Part shown: positions 15,775 to 27,205 of the stretch, one piece after another | How positions within the stretch are numbered: position 1 is the stretch's first letter | Layout: each line of letters starts with the position of its first letter | From: JBPOFY01 sp049889815 | GTDB taxonomy: Bacteria; Verrucomicrobiota; Verrucomicrobiia; Opitutales; Coraliomargaritaceae | Length of the DNA: 64,000 nucleotides | Direction: 5' to 3' | Assembly (NCBI GenBank): GCA_049889815.1 | Contig: JBMHCR010000008.1 | Span: forward strand, 4,182 to 68,181 | Notes under the pieces: generated by a model | Told to the model about the DNA's origin: nothing | The model's database searches: none | What the model saw: only the letters and a program-made list of their open reading frames with translations | Position numbers and translations under genes: made by a program

Positions 15775-16554
15775 TCACGCAAGAGACGATGCTCTCTTGT
15801 TCCACTCGACGCAGCGTTGATAAGCGACCCCGGCCCCGCCGAAAATGTCTAACGCACTCCCTATCGTTAAATCCACTGTACCCTGGCTGAGCGAATTGAC
15901 TAATTGGAGATCCTCGAAAGAGCGAACTCCCCCGGCATAAGTCGTTGGGATTGAGACGTGCTCACCTAGGAATCTCACAAGCTCTTCATCGATTCCTTCG
16001 CACTTGCCCTCCACATCTGCTGCGTGGATCAAAAATTCCGAGCAAAACCGCGACAAATCCATCAAAATTTCACGATTGATCGTTAAATCCGTCATTGTCT
16101 GCCACCGGTTCATCGCAACAACCCAACCCAAGTCCCTGCGCCGACAACTTAAATCGATGACCAGGCGTTCACGGCCAACCTCAGCGACGAGGTCCTGCAA
16201 ACGCTGATCCTGAAAATGTCCTTTAGAATCGAATAACCATGAGGTTACGATAACGTGACTCGCCCCGGCCTCCAACCACTTTGACGCGTTCTCACGATTG
16301 ATTCCCCCGCCGATTTGTAGCCCTCCTGCGTAGGCCGCGAGCGCCTGCTTTGCGGCCAAGTCATTACCAAGGCCAAGTTGTATAACATGCCCTCCGCACA
16401 GATGATCGGCTTTGTATTTTTCGGCATAGTAGCCAGCAGAGCGCTTACTCTGAAAATTGATGGTCGGGCTGGTGCCGTCATCGCGAAGGCTTCCTCCTAC
16501 GATCTGTTTTACCTTGCCTTCGTGAAGGTCAATACATGGTCGAAATCGAGTCAC
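15775..16554 (-). CDS. hisA: HisA isomerase of the eukaryotic type
   Basis: This 259-residue protein is phosphoribosylformimino-AICAR-phosphate isomerase, the fourth step of histidine synthesis. It follows the fungal/plant version (yeast HIS6) rather than the usual bacterial HisA: CIDLHEGKVKQIVGG at about 7-21, HVIQLG, LQIGGGIN near 79-86, VIVTSWLF, VIDLSCRRR, WVVAMNRWQTMTDL, FLIHAADVEG and GSALDIFGG near the end. The catalytic aspartates sit in CIDLH and HAADVEG. The only start in position is GTG (16552-16554). No other his gene is nearby. It is divergent from the FecR-domain gene. Confidence 0.9.
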   Translation of the reverse strand: MTRFRPCIDLHEGKVKQIVGGSLRDDGTSPTINFQSKRSAGYYAEKYKADHLCGGHVIQLGLGNDLAAKQALAAYAGGLQIGGGINRENASKWLEAGASHVIVTSWLFDSKGHFQDQRLQDLVAEVGRERLVIDLSCRRRDLGWVVAMNRWQTMTDLTINREILMDLSRFCSEFLIHAADVEGKCEGIDEELVRFLGEHVSIPTTYAGGVRSFEDLQLVNSLSQGTVDLTIGSALDIFGGAGVAYQRCVEWNKRASSLA

Positions 16555-16664
16555 TTTCTATAAAATTGTTAAAAACATAATTCCGCCGACCTTGGATAAA
16601 AAAGACTTGCTTGAAACCCCAAATCAACCATATTCTCACCCCAGATCAATTCCGATTCCTTATT

Positions 16665-17450
16665 ATGAAACCATCACGCACAACCACTTTTCTCGCGCTA
16701 TTTTTTGCGCTAACCTCTCTTTGCACTGGCGCCGATCAACTGGGATCGATCAAAGTGATGTCGGTGACAGGCAGTGTCTCAAAAGAAGGAGAGAGCGGCG
16801 AGTTTTCGCCTATTAAGGCTGGAGATATCTTCGGTGCGGGGAATAATATCAAAACCAGCGGGCTCAGCGCCGTGTCCCTCGCATTTTCGAATGGTTCTGA
16901 AATAAGGCTTCGACAAAAAACCACCCTCGAGATCAAAGAGTTTGTGCAAGACAGCTTTGAGAGCGACCTCAGCTACGAGAAACTCGAATCTGACCCAAGT
17001 GAGTCAAGAGCCGTACTCAACCTCGACTACGGCAAGATCGACGGCCACGTCAAAAACCTTCGCCCTGGTTCGCAATTCCTTATTGAAACACCCTTCGGTA
17101 CGGTCGCGATCCTAGGCACGAATTTCTCGGTTGAAGTTGGGTTCAACACCGTGACTGGAGCGGTCGGCCTATCGGTGGCCAACTCTGATGGTACGGTAGA
17201 GTTCACTCCAAGTTCTGGTGATGGGGCTGGCACAGCGATCCCTGTTCCACAAGGCCAAACCCAAGAGGCATCCGTTTCTCCTGGTGATGCTGGGTATGCG
17301 GCCGTCGCAAACCAAGTCGCTGAGAGCGCTCCTGCAGACGCGGTCGCAACCATTGGTGGCAACACCGCGACCGCGACACCTGTGACAACCTCAGAAGATT
17401 CAGAGTCAGAGTCGGGTGAAGTTGTGGTCATTAGCCCTAGCACCAATTGA
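16665..17450 (+). CDS. FecR-domain exported protein
   Basis: The 261-residue product has a signal peptide (to about residue 23, SLCTG/A) and a FecR-like beta domain. GSVSKEGESGEFSPIKAGD and IKTSGLSAVSLAFSNGSEIRL come first, then the FLIETPFGTVAILGTNFSVE core near 140-160. The C-terminal third is low-complexity and rich in Ala, Ser and acidic residues. FecR domains usually regulate an ECF sigma factor, but no sigma factor lies nearby and there is no N-terminal anti-sigma segment. This looks like the stand-alone exported form. A terminator follows at 17541. Confidence 0.85.
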   Translation: MKPSRTTTFLALFFALTSLCTGADQLGSIKVMSVTGSVSKEGESGEFSPIKAGDIFGAGNNIKTSGLSAVSLAFSNGSEIRLRQKTTLEIKEFVQDSFESDLSYEKLESDPSESRAVLNLDYGKIDGHVKNLRPGSQFLIETPFGTVAILGTNFSVEVGFNTVTGAVGLSVANSDGTVEFTPSSGDGAGTAIPVPQGQTQEASVSPGDAGYAAVANQVAESAPADAVATIGGNTATATPVTTSEDSESESGEVVVISPSTN

Positions 17451-17540
17451 TTTTCTAGCAAAGGACGGTAGCTCTGCCTTCAATACCACATCCGCCAGAG
17501 TCCTAGGCGGTCTCTAACAAACAACTGCAGTGATTTTCTA

Positions 17541-17567
17541 AAACCCCGGTTCGCCGGGGTTTTTTTG
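17541..17567 (+). terminator. Rho-independent terminator
   Basis: AACCCCGG (17542-17549) pairs with CCGGGGTT (17554-17561) around a TTCG tetraloop and is followed by a T-run. It ends the FecR-domain transcript before the transporter gene. Confidence 0.9.
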
Positions 17568-17589
17568 CGCAGATTGCGTGGTTTACTCG

Positions 17590-18462
17590 ATGAAATATTT
17601 AGCGATTGTCTCTTTGGTCTGGGCATTCTCATTCGGCCTGATCGGCACAAAACTGACTGGAATTGATCCGATTGCCGTAACCGTGATCCGGCTAGGAATT
17701 GCGAGTTTACTGTTTCTGCCTTGCGCCAAGCTCAAGCAGATCCCCATTACGGATAGGCTGAAACTAGTTGGATACGGAGCAATTCAGTTCGGAATGATGT
17801 ATGGCTGCTACATCAAAGCATTCCAGTATCTACCCTCTCACCTTGTAGCGCTCTTTTCTGTTTTAACCCCGATTTATGTCGTCGCGATTCATGCAGCTCA
17901 AAAACGAGAGTGGTCTTCGCGCTATCTAATCGCAGCCACACTCTCTGTTGTCGGAGCCATCATAATCCAAGCCAAAACGGGCACCTCGGGCTCATTTTGG
18001 CTTGGCGTTGTATTGATGCAGATTGCCGGAATTGCCTTCGCATTCGGGCAAGTTTACTACCGAGACTGGAGAAAATTGCATCCTGAAACAGATGACCAAA
18101 ACGTATTCGTTCTGCTTTACATGGGGGGCGCGGGCTTCGCACTCGCTTTCAGTCTATTCGCCACAGACTGGTCGGCACTGCAGATTCAGCCCCAACAATG
18201 GCTGGTATTGCTCTATCTTGGAGTGATCGCATCGGGTCTAGGATTCTTTCTTTGGAACAAAGGCGCAGTTACCAGCTCACCGGGCGCTCTGGCTGCGTTC
18301 AACAATGCCGTAATCCCACTTGCCATGCTATGCTCTCTTTTTATTTTTGGAGAAAGTTCCGATCTTGATGGTAAGCAGATCATACGACTCGTCGCTGGCG
18401 GCATATGCATCTTTTCCGCAGTATTCATTGCGAAGGAACGTCACCCACCGTCCAAAGGATAG
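17590..18462 (+). CDS. EamA-family (DMT) transporter
   Basis: The 290-residue protein has ten hydrophobic helices in two EamA repeats, the layout of drug/metabolite exporters. Recognisable family signatures include AFSFGLIGTKL in helix 1 and the second-repeat SGLGFFLWNKGAV. The substrate, probably an amino acid or small metabolite, cannot be told. I prefer the ATG at 17590 to a GTG 12 bp upstream because it places the first helix directly at the N-terminus. It lies just after the FecR terminator and has its own upstream space of about 20 bp only. Confidence 0.88.
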   Translation: MKYLAIVSLVWAFSFGLIGTKLTGIDPIAVTVIRLGIASLLFLPCAKLKQIPITDRLKLVGYGAIQFGMMYGCYIKAFQYLPSHLVALFSVLTPIYVVAIHAAQKREWSSRYLIAATLSVVGAIIIQAKTGTSGSFWLGVVLMQIAGIAFAFGQVYYRDWRKLHPETDDQNVFVLLYMGGAGFALAFSLFATDWSALQIQPQQWLVLLYLGVIASGLGFFLWNKGAVTSSPGALAAFNNAVIPLAMLCSLFIFGESSDLDGKQIIRLVAGGICIFSAVFIAKERHPPSKG

Positions 18463-18561
18463 ACCGATTTCACAAAACATCATCACGCACTTTACATCAG
18501 GGAACTTGTTTCTTTACTAGGCGTTCGCACCGAAACCGCTCAACTAAAACCACTATACACT

Positions 18562-19035
18562 ATGGCACTCGCAACCGGCACAAAAGCACCCGAATTTACA
18601 CTCAAAACCAAGAATGCTGAAGGGCTTCAGGATGTTTCGCTCAGCGACAACCTTGGCAGCAAAAAGACCATCCTGCTCTTCTTTCCACTCGCATTTACCA
18701 GCGTCTGTATGAAAGAGATGTGTGATGTAAGCGATAGCATCACCGCCTACAACGAACTCAACGCAGCGGTTTATGGCATCTCCGTGGACAGCCCGTTCGC
18801 ACAAGAAGAAATGGCCAAAGTCGATGGACTAAAGTTCCCGCTCCTAAGCGACTTCAACAAGGAAGTCGCTGCCGCTTACGATGTGCTATACGCAGATCTT
18901 CTCGGTTTCAAGGGTGTCGCCAAACGTTCGGCTTTCGTCATCGATGAGGACGGCGTGATCATCTACAGTGAGTCCTCCGACGATCCACACGACCTGCCAA
19001 ACTTCGAAGCCATCCAAGCTGCGTTGCAGGTATAA
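18562..19035 (+). CDS. Peroxiredoxin (AhpC/TSA family, AhpE-like)
   Basis: This 157-residue cytoplasmic thiol peroxidase reduces hydrogen or organic peroxides. The peroxidatic site PLAFTSVC is at residues 42-49 (PxxxTxxC), and a second cysteine follows five residues later (C54), close enough to matter for recycling. YGISVDSPFAQEEMA and KRSAFVIDEDGVI fit the thioredoxin-like fold. Its electron donor is unknown. A GC-rich terminator follows at once. Confidence 0.93.
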   Translation: MALATGTKAPEFTLKTKNAEGLQDVSLSDNLGSKKTILLFFPLAFTSVCMKEMCDVSDSITAYNELNAAVYGISVDSPFAQEEMAKVDGLKFPLLSDFNKEVAAAYDVLYADLLGFKGVAKRSAFVIDEDGVIIYSESSDDPHDLPNFEAIQAALQV

Positions 19036-19054
19036 AGCAGCGAGCGCTTTACAC

Positions 19055-19090
19055 GAAGAAGCCCGGTCCGTTTGGATCGGGCTTCTTTTT
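19055..19090. terminator. Rho-independent terminator between convergent genes
   Basis: GAAGCCCGGTCC pairs with GGATCGGGCTTC around GTTT with one G-U pair, followed by TTTTT on the + strand. It ends the peroxiredoxin transcript and may also serve acnB from the other side. Confidence 0.9.
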
Positions 19091-19108
19091 ACAAAACTCT
19101 CTATGAGG

Positions 19109-21883
19109 TTAGAAAGTACTGACCAACTCACGGCGAGGTGGAGCAAACTTTGTCAGTTCAATACCATCCACAGCAGCCTGATATTCTTCGAAATTCGGAA
19201 TACGCCCCAGAATCGCAGATAGCACCACGACCGGGGTCGAAGCCAAGAGGGATTCTCCCTTCTTGCGCTCGGAGTCTTCCACCACGCGACCTTGGAACAG
19301 GCGCGTCGATGTAGCCATCACGGTATCCCCCCTGGCGGCCTTTTCTTGGTTACCCATGCAAAGATTACAACCAGGACGCTCTAGATAGAGGATATTTTCA
19401 TACTCAGTTCGGGCCGCGCCCTTTGGAGCATTGTCGTCAAACTCGAAACCAGAATACTTCTGCAACATCTCCCAGTCGCCCTCTTCCTTGAGTTCATCGA
19501 TAATGTTGTAGGTCGGAGCAGTCACGACAAGTGGAGCTTTAAACTCTACCTTACCCCGCTCTGATTCCAAATTCTTGAGCATTTGCGAGACAATCTGAAG
19601 GTCGCCCTTATGCACCATGCAGGAACCGACAAAGCCCAGATCCACAGCCTTTTCGCCACCGTAGTAGGACAGCTCGCGGATCGTATCGTGGGTGTAACGC
19701 TTAGAAACGTCATCGTTATTCACATCTGGATCCGCGATCATCGGCTCCACGATCTGATTCAAATCCACAACAAACTCCGCATGATACTTCGCATCTGCGT
19801 CAGGTGCGAGTGCCGGCTTCGCTCCTGAACGAATGTCCGCAATACGCTGATCCGCCCTGTCGACCAAGCCCTGCAGAACCTTGGTCTCGTTATCCATACC
19901 CTTTTCGATCATGATCTGGATACGACTCTTCGCGATCTCGAGCGACTCGATCAGAGTATCATCCTGAGAAATACAAACAGAAGCTTTCGCCTTCATCTCT
20001 GCAGTCCAATCAGTAAAAGTGAATGCTTGGTCAGACGGCAATGTGCCAATATGTACCTCAATCACACGGCCTTGGAATACGTTCTCGCCAAATTTCTTCA
20101 GCATTTGTGCCTGTGTTGCGTGCACCACATCGCGGAAATCCATGTGATCCTTTAGATTCCCTTCGAAGGTAACCTTCACGGACTGCGGGATCGGCATCGT
20201 CGCCTCACCGGTTGCAAGCGCGAGCGCAACCGTGCCGGAGTCCGCACCAAATGCGACACCCTTTGACATGCGTGTATGCGAGTCACCACCGATGATAATC
20301 GCCCAGTCGTCAACTGTAAGATCATTTAGAACCTTATGGATCACATCCGTCATTGGATGATACACGTCCTTTGGATCGCGTCCGGTGATGAGTCCAAAAC
20401 CGTGCATGAACTGCATCAATCTCGGGATATTAGCCTGTGCCTTCTTATCCCAAACGGACGCAGTGTGGCAACCAGACTGGTAGGCAGCATCCACAGTTGG
20501 CGAAATGACCGTCGCTGCCATAGACTCTAGCTCTTGAGATGTCATTAGACCTGTGGTGTCCTGCGAACCAACGATGTTTACCTTCACACGAACATCTGAA
20601 CCAGCGTGCAAAGTCACGCCCTCGCTCGCACCAACTGCATTCTTGTTAAAAATCTTTTCAACCGCTGTAAGCCCCTGACCTACGTGAGAAATTTCCTTGG
20701 ATGGCGCGAAGACCGGCGCGGGAACGATGCCGAGCAACTGTGCGGCAAGACTCTGCAACTTCTTGCCAAAGACGACTGCATAGGAACCGCCAGCCTTCAT
20801 AAATTCCAACTTTTGCGGAGTAAAAGACGCTGAAATATCGACCAGCTCGGCGTCACCATTGTAGAGCTTCTTGCTCTTGGTGTTGATGGTTAAAACAGTG
20901 CCGGTTTCGACAGAATAAACCTGCTCAAGAATCGGATCACCATTCTCGTTTAAGACCGGCTTACCATCCGCATCGAGCTTCTTTACCCAATTCTTAAGAT
21001 CGATTCCGATACCGCCCGTCACATCTACCGTGGTCAGGAAGATCGGCGAGATACCATTGGTGCCCGCAACCACTGGAGCTATATTTACGAACGGGATGTA
21101 GGGGCTGGCCGGTTTGCCGGTCCACAAAGCGACATTATTGACACCCGACATACGAGAGGAACCCACGCCCATGGTGCCCTTATCTGCGATGAGCATCACG
21201 CGTGCATCCGGGTTCTCTGCCTGAAGTACTTGAATTTCCTTCTGAGCTTCGGGTGAGATCATGCACTTACCGTGCAACTCCCGGTCAGAGCGCGAGTGCG
21301 CTTGATTGCCAGGCGAGAGCAAATCGGTAGAGATATCTCCTTCAGCCGCGATGTAAGTAACGACTTTCACCTCTTCATCGACTTCTGGTAGCTTAGTAAA
21401 AAACTCCGCCTTCGCGTAGCTCTCCAGAATTCCTTTCGCAAGCTCACTCCCCGATTTGTATGCAGCCTCAAGGCGATCAGTGTCGGCCTCGTAAAGAAAT
21501 ACCTGTGTCTTAAGCACTTCCGCAGCCTGCTCAGCGATCAACGCATCCTCTCCCAAAGCTAAATCAAGGAGCACCTCGATAGATGGACCGCCCTTCATAT
21601 GAGAGAGCAACTCGAAGGCAAATGTCGGGGTGATTTCGGGAACAACAAACGCTCCCTGAATAATTTCTTTCAAAAACTGTGCCTTAGCGCCCGCTGCACT
21701 CGTTGTTCCTGGCAATGTGTTATAGATAAAAAACTGGAGTGAATCTTCGCGGTGTTCATTACCACCATCCTTGATCTGCTCAATGATCGCGGCGATCAAA
21801 GCACCTCCGTCGATCGGCTTCGGGCTCAAACCCTGAGCTTTTCGTTCTTCAATTTCTTTGATGTATTCTAAGTAAGTGTTCAT
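19109..21883 (-). CDS. acnB: Aconitate hydratase B (bifunctional aconitase/2-methylisocitrate dehydratase)
   Basis: AcnB interconverts citrate and isocitrate in the TCA cycle with a [4Fe-4S] cluster. The 924-residue protein begins with the HEAT-like domain typical of the B form (MNTYLEYIKEIEERKAQGLS), has a swivel domain before the core, and carries cluster cysteines in GFVGSCMVHKGD and in CNLCMGNQEKAARGDTV. GGDSHTRMSKGVAFGADSG is a further core signature. The ATG at 21881-21883 gives the family N-terminus. It is monocistronic and divergent from the STAS gene. Confidence 0.97.
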   Translation of the reverse strand: MNTYLEYIKEIEERKAQGLSPKPIDGGALIAAIIEQIKDGGNEHREDSLQFFIYNTLPGTTSAAGAKAQFLKEIIQGAFVVPEITPTFAFELLSHMKGGPSIEVLLDLALGEDALIAEQAAEVLKTQVFLYEADTDRLEAAYKSGSELAKGILESYAKAEFFTKLPEVDEEVKVVTYIAAEGDISTDLLSPGNQAHSRSDRELHGKCMISPEAQKEIQVLQAENPDARVMLIADKGTMGVGSSRMSGVNNVALWTGKPASPYIPFVNIAPVVAGTNGISPIFLTTVDVTGGIGIDLKNWVKKLDADGKPVLNENGDPILEQVYSVETGTVLTINTKSKKLYNGDAELVDISASFTPQKLEFMKAGGSYAVVFGKKLQSLAAQLLGIVPAPVFAPSKEISHVGQGLTAVEKIFNKNAVGASEGVTLHAGSDVRVKVNIVGSQDTTGLMTSQELESMAATVISPTVDAAYQSGCHTASVWDKKAQANIPRLMQFMHGFGLITGRDPKDVYHPMTDVIHKVLNDLTVDDWAIIIGGDSHTRMSKGVAFGADSGTVALALATGEATMPIPQSVKVTFEGNLKDHMDFRDVVHATQAQMLKKFGENVFQGRVIEVHIGTLPSDQAFTFTDWTAEMKAKASVCISQDDTLIESLEIAKSRIQIMIEKGMDNETKVLQGLVDRADQRIADIRSGAKPALAPDADAKYHAEFVVDLNQIVEPMIADPDVNNDDVSKRYTHDTIRELSYYGGEKAVDLGFVGSCMVHKGDLQIVSQMLKNLESERGKVEFKAPLVVTAPTYNIIDELKEEGDWEMLQKYSGFEFDDNAPKGAARTEYENILYLERPGCNLCMGNQEKAARGDTVMATSTRLFQGRVVEDSERKKGESLLASTPVVVLSAILGRIPNFEEYQAAVDGIELTKFAPPRRELVSTF

Positions 21884-22054
21884 AGACTGAGAGACAGCAC
21901 AGATTTTGCCGAAGCCTTTGAATTTCAAGAAGATTCTACCATTTATTATGGCACAGCGTTTGAATGTTGATTATTCGTTCCGCACCACTAGACTCTTTCA
22001 TACACCTAAAGGTATTATCACCAACTCAACACTCTGACAATAAACACGCTCTAA

Positions 22055-22558
22055 ATGAGTGACCCGCAACAGCCTACTTTCTTGGTCAGCGCGTATTCTG
22101 AACCGGTCGTGGTTCAGATCAACGGCAAAGCGAACTATCTAAACTGCAATACCTTTCGCGAGTTCATCGAGAAAATGCTCAGGGATGGTAAGACACAATT
22201 CGTGCTGGATTTTTCTAACTGCAAGGGAATGGACAGCACCTTCCTCGGCATCCTTGCCGGAACTGCTTTAGAACTTAAAAAATCGACTCCCCCCGGGGTT
22301 TTTGTCGTCTGTAATCTTGGTGAGCGAAATAAGGAATTGATCTGCAACCTCGGACTTCAACATCTCCTTACACTCGGGGATGACCTCCCCGCTACTAGAG
22401 ATGCGAACTTTTCAGAGCTGAAGAATCAAGAGGTTTCCGACGCACGAACCGTGCTCAGTGCACATGAAAATTTGATCAAAGCAGACGACCAAAACGCGGC
22501 TAAATTTCAGGATGTTATCTCGTTTCTGAAGAATCAGGTCGAGCGAGACAACGACTAG
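22055..22558 (+). CDS. STAS-domain protein (anti-sigma-factor antagonist-like)
   Basis: Residues about 10-110 form a STAS domain: the VVVQINGKANYLNC strand, then FVLDFSNCKGMDSTFLGIL, where the DST serine is the usual phosphorylation site of SpoIIAA-type antagonists. A C-terminal tail of about 50 residues is charged and helical. No serine kinase or sigma factor lies nearby, so the partner is unknown. It is divergent from acnB over about 170 bp. Confidence 0.85.
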   Translation: MSDPQQPTFLVSAYSEPVVVQINGKANYLNCNTFREFIEKMLRDGKTQFVLDFSNCKGMDSTFLGILAGTALELKKSTPPGVFVVCNLGERNKELICNLGLQHLLTLGDDLPATRDANFSELKNQEVSDARTVLSAHENLIKADDQNAAKFQDVISFLKNQVERDND

Positions 22559-22716
22559 TCCGCGCTGACGTGATTGAGTTCGGCTCCGCAAACCAATAGC
22601 AACGCATAGCCACTGATGCTCGATGTTTTAATTTACTGGAGGAATAGCAATAGGGTTACCATCCATGTGGCTATTCTACGCGGGCGAGTGACGCCAAATA
22701 CATATACTCGAAGAGG

Positions 22717-22911
22717 ATGAACCGCTTCGTCGCCGAGAGTAGGCTCGATTTGGATATCGAACTTGCAAGTAGTACTCAGGGAACCTTGCGCATAAACGGA
22801 GAATACAGTGCGCAAACGATCCTCGATCGAACTTTAGAAAATGTCTCCACGTTTTCGGCTGGCGCGGTCCACGTCGACGACTTGACCTTCATCACAATCA
22901 AGCACTCGTAG
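22717..22911 (+). pseudogene. Possible remnant of a FecR-C-terminal/STN-like domain
   Basis: The 64-residue frame reads IELASSTQGTLRINGEYSAQ followed by a leucine-rich helix and LTFITI. This recalls the small domain at the C-terminus of FecR proteins or the short STN domain of secretins and TonB receptors. The frame is closed by a stop about 65 bp upstream, and no signal peptide or partner domain remains. AGAGG directly abuts the ATG. It may be a decayed gene or a chance frame; the similarity is judged by eye only. Confidence 0.3.
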
Positions 22912-22923
22912 TGATCACTACGA
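22906..22923. repeat. Perfect 18-bp palindrome
   Basis: TCGTAGTGATCACTACGA reads the same on both strands. It sits 5 bp beyond the valS stop codon and overlaps the end of the possible fragment. There is no T-run, so it is not a typical terminator. Confidence 0.55.
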
Positions 22924-22928
22924 TACAA

Positions 22929-25667
<2,739 letters not shown>

Positions 25668-25763
25668 AGCGGAAATTTGAAACGGAGCATAAACTGGTGG
25701 CCCTTACCAAGCTTTCAAGCTAGAAAGCATGTAATGCGAGTAACTCACGCACGATCACTTAGA

Positions 25764-26513
25764 ATGAGCAAATTGAAGAACATCGTTATCGGCGGAATCT
25801 CCGGCGGAATTGGATCAGCACTAGCAAAGCGATTGGTCGAGGCTGGGCACCAAGTCGTCGGATTTGGGCGAGATTCCGACAAACTGAGTGTGCTATCGAA
25901 AGAGCTCGCGGTAAAGACCTCTGTTTGCGAGGCGACTGACTGCTCCGCCGTTGAAGCGGTGATCCAACAATTTCACAGTGATCTTGGATCCATTGATGCT
26001 TACGCTCACGCGATCGGTTCAATTTATTTAAAAGCGGCACACATGACATCAGAGGTGGATTGGATGGCCACATTGAACCAGAACCTCAGCTCCGCCTTCT
26101 ACGCCCTCCGCGCGACTACCAAGTTTATGATGAAACAAGGCTCAGGCAGCTGCCTGTTCTTCAGCACCGCCGCTGCACAGACGGGCATCGGTAATCACGA
26201 AGCCATCGCTGCCGCTAAGGGCGGGATCGAAGCAATGGTTCGCTCTGCAGCATCGACCTACGCCAATCGTGGCCTGCGAATAAACGCGATCGCTCCCAGC
26301 CTGACCGATACTCCATTGGCGCAGCCTATAATTGGAAGTGAACAGGCGCTGGCCTTCTCAAAGAAGATGCATCCCCTTGGCGATATCGGACAGGCTAATG
26401 ACATTGCTGGACTTGCTGAATGGCTCATCTCTGATGAGGCGCGCTTTGTGACTGGCCAGACCTATGTAATCGATGGAGGTTTGTCATCGATTCTTCCGAA
26501 GCCTAAAGCTTAA
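25764..26513 (+). CDS. SDR-family oxidoreductase without the catalytic tyrosine
   Basis: The 249-residue Rossmann protein has the cofactor motif GGISGGIG (residues 10-17), Ser134 in the active-site strand, Lys152, and the C-terminal PSLTDTPLA and FVTGQTYVIDGGL of classical SDRs. In the YxxxK motif the tyrosine place is Ile148 (HEAIAAAK), so ordinary dehydrogenase chemistry is doubtful. I recall a bacterial SDR subgroup with the same change and the same FSTxAxQTG strand. The ATG at 25764 starts the family N-terminus. The chalcone-isomerase-like gene follows after 9 bp. Confidence 0.88.
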   Translation: MSKLKNIVIGGISGGIGSALAKRLVEAGHQVVGFGRDSDKLSVLSKELAVKTSVCEATDCSAVEAVIQQFHSDLGSIDAYAHAIGSIYLKAAHMTSEVDWMATLNQNLSSAFYALRATTKFMMKQGSGSCLFFSTAAAQTGIGNHEAIAAAKGGIEAMVRSAASTYANRGLRINAIAPSLTDTPLAQPIIGSEQALAFSKKMHPLGDIGQANDIAGLAEWLISDEARFVTGQTYVIDGGLSSILPKPKA

Positions 26514-26522
26514 CGTATAAAT

Positions 26523-27080
26523 GTGGGCCGTTTTGCACATAACTCTGCGATTGTCGCTCTTTGCATGTTTGCCACAGGGGCAAACGTCTTGGAGGGATCT
26601 AACCTACCCGCAGTGTATGAGGCGAACAACCTGACGTTGGAAAAGCGCGGCGAATATCGCTATGTGTACCGGATGTTCTTCAATCTCTACGATGCAGGTC
26701 TGTTCACAGAAAAAGAAACGACCGCAAAGCAGATTCTGAACGCGGATGCCGCCGTTCATCTCAGCTTTCGCTATCTTCGGACTATTGAAAAATCCATCAT
26801 TCTTAAATCGGCGGCTAGGATGTTGGAAAAAAATTTAAGTGTACAGGAACTAGAGCAGATTTCAGAGCGTGTGGATACAATCAACGCAGCCTACACCACA
26901 GTTGAAAAAGGCGACCGCTCTTCCCTGACCTACATCCCTGGAGTTGGCACGACCTTAAAGATCAACAATGAGCCAATTGCGACCATAGAGGGGAAAGACT
27001 TTGCACAGCTTTATTTCCAAATCTGGCTGGGCGAACAACCGGTATCAAAGGCAATGAAAGAAGCGCTACTGGGAATCTAA
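26523..27080 (+). CDS. Chalcone-isomerase-like exported protein
   Basis: The 185-residue product has a hydrophobic N-terminus that may be a signal peptide and then a chalcone-isomerase-like fold: FFNLYDAGLFTEKE, HLSFRYLRTIEKS, and the closing LYFQIWLGEQPVSKAMKEALLG. Bacterial members are not flavonoid enzymes and are thought to bind lipids or unknown small molecules. Start: GTG at 26523, 9 bp after the SDR stop; the overlapping ATG at 26521 is out of frame. Coupling to the SDR suggests a shared pathway. Confidence 0.82.
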   Translation: MGRFAHNSAIVALCMFATGANVLEGSNLPAVYEANNLTLEKRGEYRYVYRMFFNLYDAGLFTEKETTAKQILNADAAVHLSFRYLRTIEKSIILKSAARMLEKNLSVQELEQISERVDTINAAYTTVEKGDRSSLTYIPGVGTTLKINNEPIATIEGKDFAQLYFQIWLGEQPVSKAMKEALLGI

Positions 27081-27089
27081 GGCGAAAAT

Positions 27090-27113
27090 ATTCGCGCTTA
27101 ATGAAGCGCGAAT
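27090..27113 (+). promoter_or_regulatory. Perfect 10-bp hairpin upstream of the pdh operon
   Basis: ATTCGCGCTT (27090-27099) and AAGCGCGAAT (27104-27113) pair exactly around AATG. Further TATTCGC/GCGAAA-like repeats surround it (27081-27150). No clean T-run follows, so it may be an operator or leader structure of pdhABC, or a weak terminator of the preceding gene. Confidence 0.5.
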
Positions 27114-27205
27114 AGTATTTCGCAATTTAATATTCGCTAAAATTATTTTGGTGCTTGATTTTTTGTATGAGGCCAGTCATACCTCAGTTTTTCCAAAACG
27201 CGATT

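Larger units (their letters stand above)
22559..22928. other. 370-bp gap between convergent stas and valS
   Basis: No convincing full gene is seen. The gap holds a hairpin with arms GAATAGC (22642-22648) and GCTATTC (22670-22676), a possible 64-residue fragment on the + strand, and a perfect 18-bp palindrome at 22906-22923. These last two are listed separately. Confidence 0.5.
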
